Assembly (NCBI GenBank): GCA_036844705.1
Contig: DAIUFH010000100.1
Location: 1 to 6,551 of the forward strand
Origin: DAIUFH01 sp036844705
GTDB lineage: Bacteria > Bacillota > Clostridia > Tissierellales > Tissierellaceae
DNA length: 6,551 nt
Direction: 5' to 3'
In this document: in pieces, positions 5,659-6,551 of the stretch
How positions within the stretch are numbered: the stretch's first letter is position 1
How the letters are laid out: each line of letters starts with the position of its first letter
Position numbers and translations under genes: made by a program
Notes under the pieces: model-generated
The model's database searches: none
What the model saw: only the letters and a program-made list of their open reading frames with translations
What the model was told of the DNA's origin: nothing

Positions 5659-6551
5659 CTACTTCCAAATGCTATAATTTCCATTTTCTGTTGACTTTCC
5701 ATCTTCATTTACTAATACGATATAATACTTTTTATTTGCAAATTTTATATGAACATCATGACAACCTTTTTCACCTACTGATTTTACAGTTGCTATCATA
5801 TCACCATTGATTGTATAGATATCTGCAGAGAAAGGAATATCACTTTCAGCTATAAATTCACTATTATTCAAGGAATAGCCTATGTAGGTAATCTTATCTT
5901 TACCCCATCTATCATAATAAGGTGTCTCTTTGGTATACTTATCCGATAGTGGTTTCATCTCTCTAAATCTCTTATAGTCTAATTCAGATTCATATGGGAT
6001 TTCAAATGTTCCTACCTTTATAAAAAGTGCCCTACCTTTTTCTACAGATATATTACCTGGAGTATTTTCCCTTACTATTTTATCATGCTCAATTATTTCT
6101 ACTATATAATTGTCTTCAGTTTCTTCTATTTTCAATAGCATTGATTCAACCAATTTATTATCAAAATCATACGCATCTATTACAATCTTTGTTGAATCCT
6201 TCTTTGGATAAATAATTATGGTGTTGGGGTCAATTATAAAATTTAATGTTCCATCTTCTCCTCTAAATGTTGTTGAATCTATCTGAAAATCTACATCTTC
6301 ATTGGTTTCCCCATCATAAATATCAAAATAATAATCGTCTTCAAATTCTTTTAATGAAAATACACATACCTTTGAACTGTCTGTAAGTGATACCAGAGGA
6401 ATATCTTCTGGTATATTAGGTATTAGGCTTTTTTCTATATAAGTACCATCTGATTCCATGGCATATACAGATACAGTAAATGAAAAGTTATTTGATAGCT
6501 CTGCTTCATCCTCTTTACTTAGGTTAAGTATAGATAAAATTCCACTTCCAA
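5659..6551 (-). CDS. Unrecognised beta-rich protein, C-terminal part (start beyond the window)
   Basis: The frame stays open from the window edge to TAG at 5661-5659, about 297 codons. A start at the ATG at 6459 is possible, but the 30 codons before it are open and protein-like (GSGILSILNLSKEDEAELSN, then FSFTVSVYA), so the real start is probably outside the window. The protein is acidic, with alternating hydrophobic residues that suggest beta strands (NTIIIYPKK, KIVIDAYDF, KKYYIVLVN), and it has no transmembrane helix or cysteine cluster in view. Such composition is common in extracellular or surface beta-sandwich proteins, but no signal peptide or named domain can be seen, so no function is given. 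It has its own terminator and is probably not co-transcribed with the sigma gene. Confidence 0.75.
   Translation of the reverse strand, partial: GSGILSILNLSKEDEAELSNNFSFTVSVYAMESDGTYIEKSLIPNIPEDIPLVSLTDSSKVCVFSLKEFEDDYYFDIYDGETNEDVDFQIDSTTFRGEDGTLNFIIDPNTIIIYPKKDSTKIVIDAYDFDNKLVESMLLKIEETEDNYIVEIIEHDKIVRENTPGNISVEKGRALFIKVGTFEIPYESELDYKRFREMKPLSDKYTKETPYYDRWGKDKITYIGYSLNNSEFIAESDIPFSADIYTINGDMIATVKSVGEKGCHDVHIKFANKKYYIVLVNEDGKSTENGNYSIWK

Overview
The window is AT-rich DNA with every supported gene on the minus strand. Codon use, strong purine-rich ribosome binding sites and the gene families suggest a low-GC Firmicute, most likely a member of the Clostridia. I see no tRNA, rRNA or CRISPR array.

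Reading in the direction of transcription (right to left): the right edge holds the C-terminal part of an unrecognised beta-rich protein (5659 to the edge), closed by a hairpin terminator at 5551-5585. Next is a two-gene operon: an ECF-type sigma-70 factor (4962-5465) and a membrane-anchored DUF4179-like anti-sigma factor (3517-4944), 17 bases apart. This pair looks like an envelope-stress or signal-sensing module. It ends in a 13-bp perfect hairpin (3422-3455).

A bacterial class C (IIC) group II intron of about 1.9 kb (about 1515-3416) begins 5 bases past that hairpin, which is the insertion preference known for class C introns. The 5' ribozyme domains, the reverse transcriptase/maturase ORF, domain V and domain VI can all be recognised. 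The maturase ORF is broken near its C terminus by an apparent one-base deletion in an A run (1781-1785), and the missing C-terminal residues lie in another frame down to 1600. The copy may therefore be unable to splice or move unless helped in trans.

Beyond the intron lies a small DUF4180 protein gene (1022-1387) with a strong ribosome binding site. Its promoter region carries a TATAAT box flanked by a 9-bp inverted repeat. An unassigned 58-codon open stretch (836-1012) follows, then two translationally coupled flavodoxin-fold genes (256-759 and 259 to the left edge). The first has a CX2CX2CX7C cysteine cluster but no recognisable FMN phosphate loop; the second has the normal INGSPK loop. They may work as a redox pair.

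Nothing here is clearly a new system. The points most worth checking are the intron's terminator-linked insertion, its broken maturase, and the coupled and unequal flavoprotein pair.
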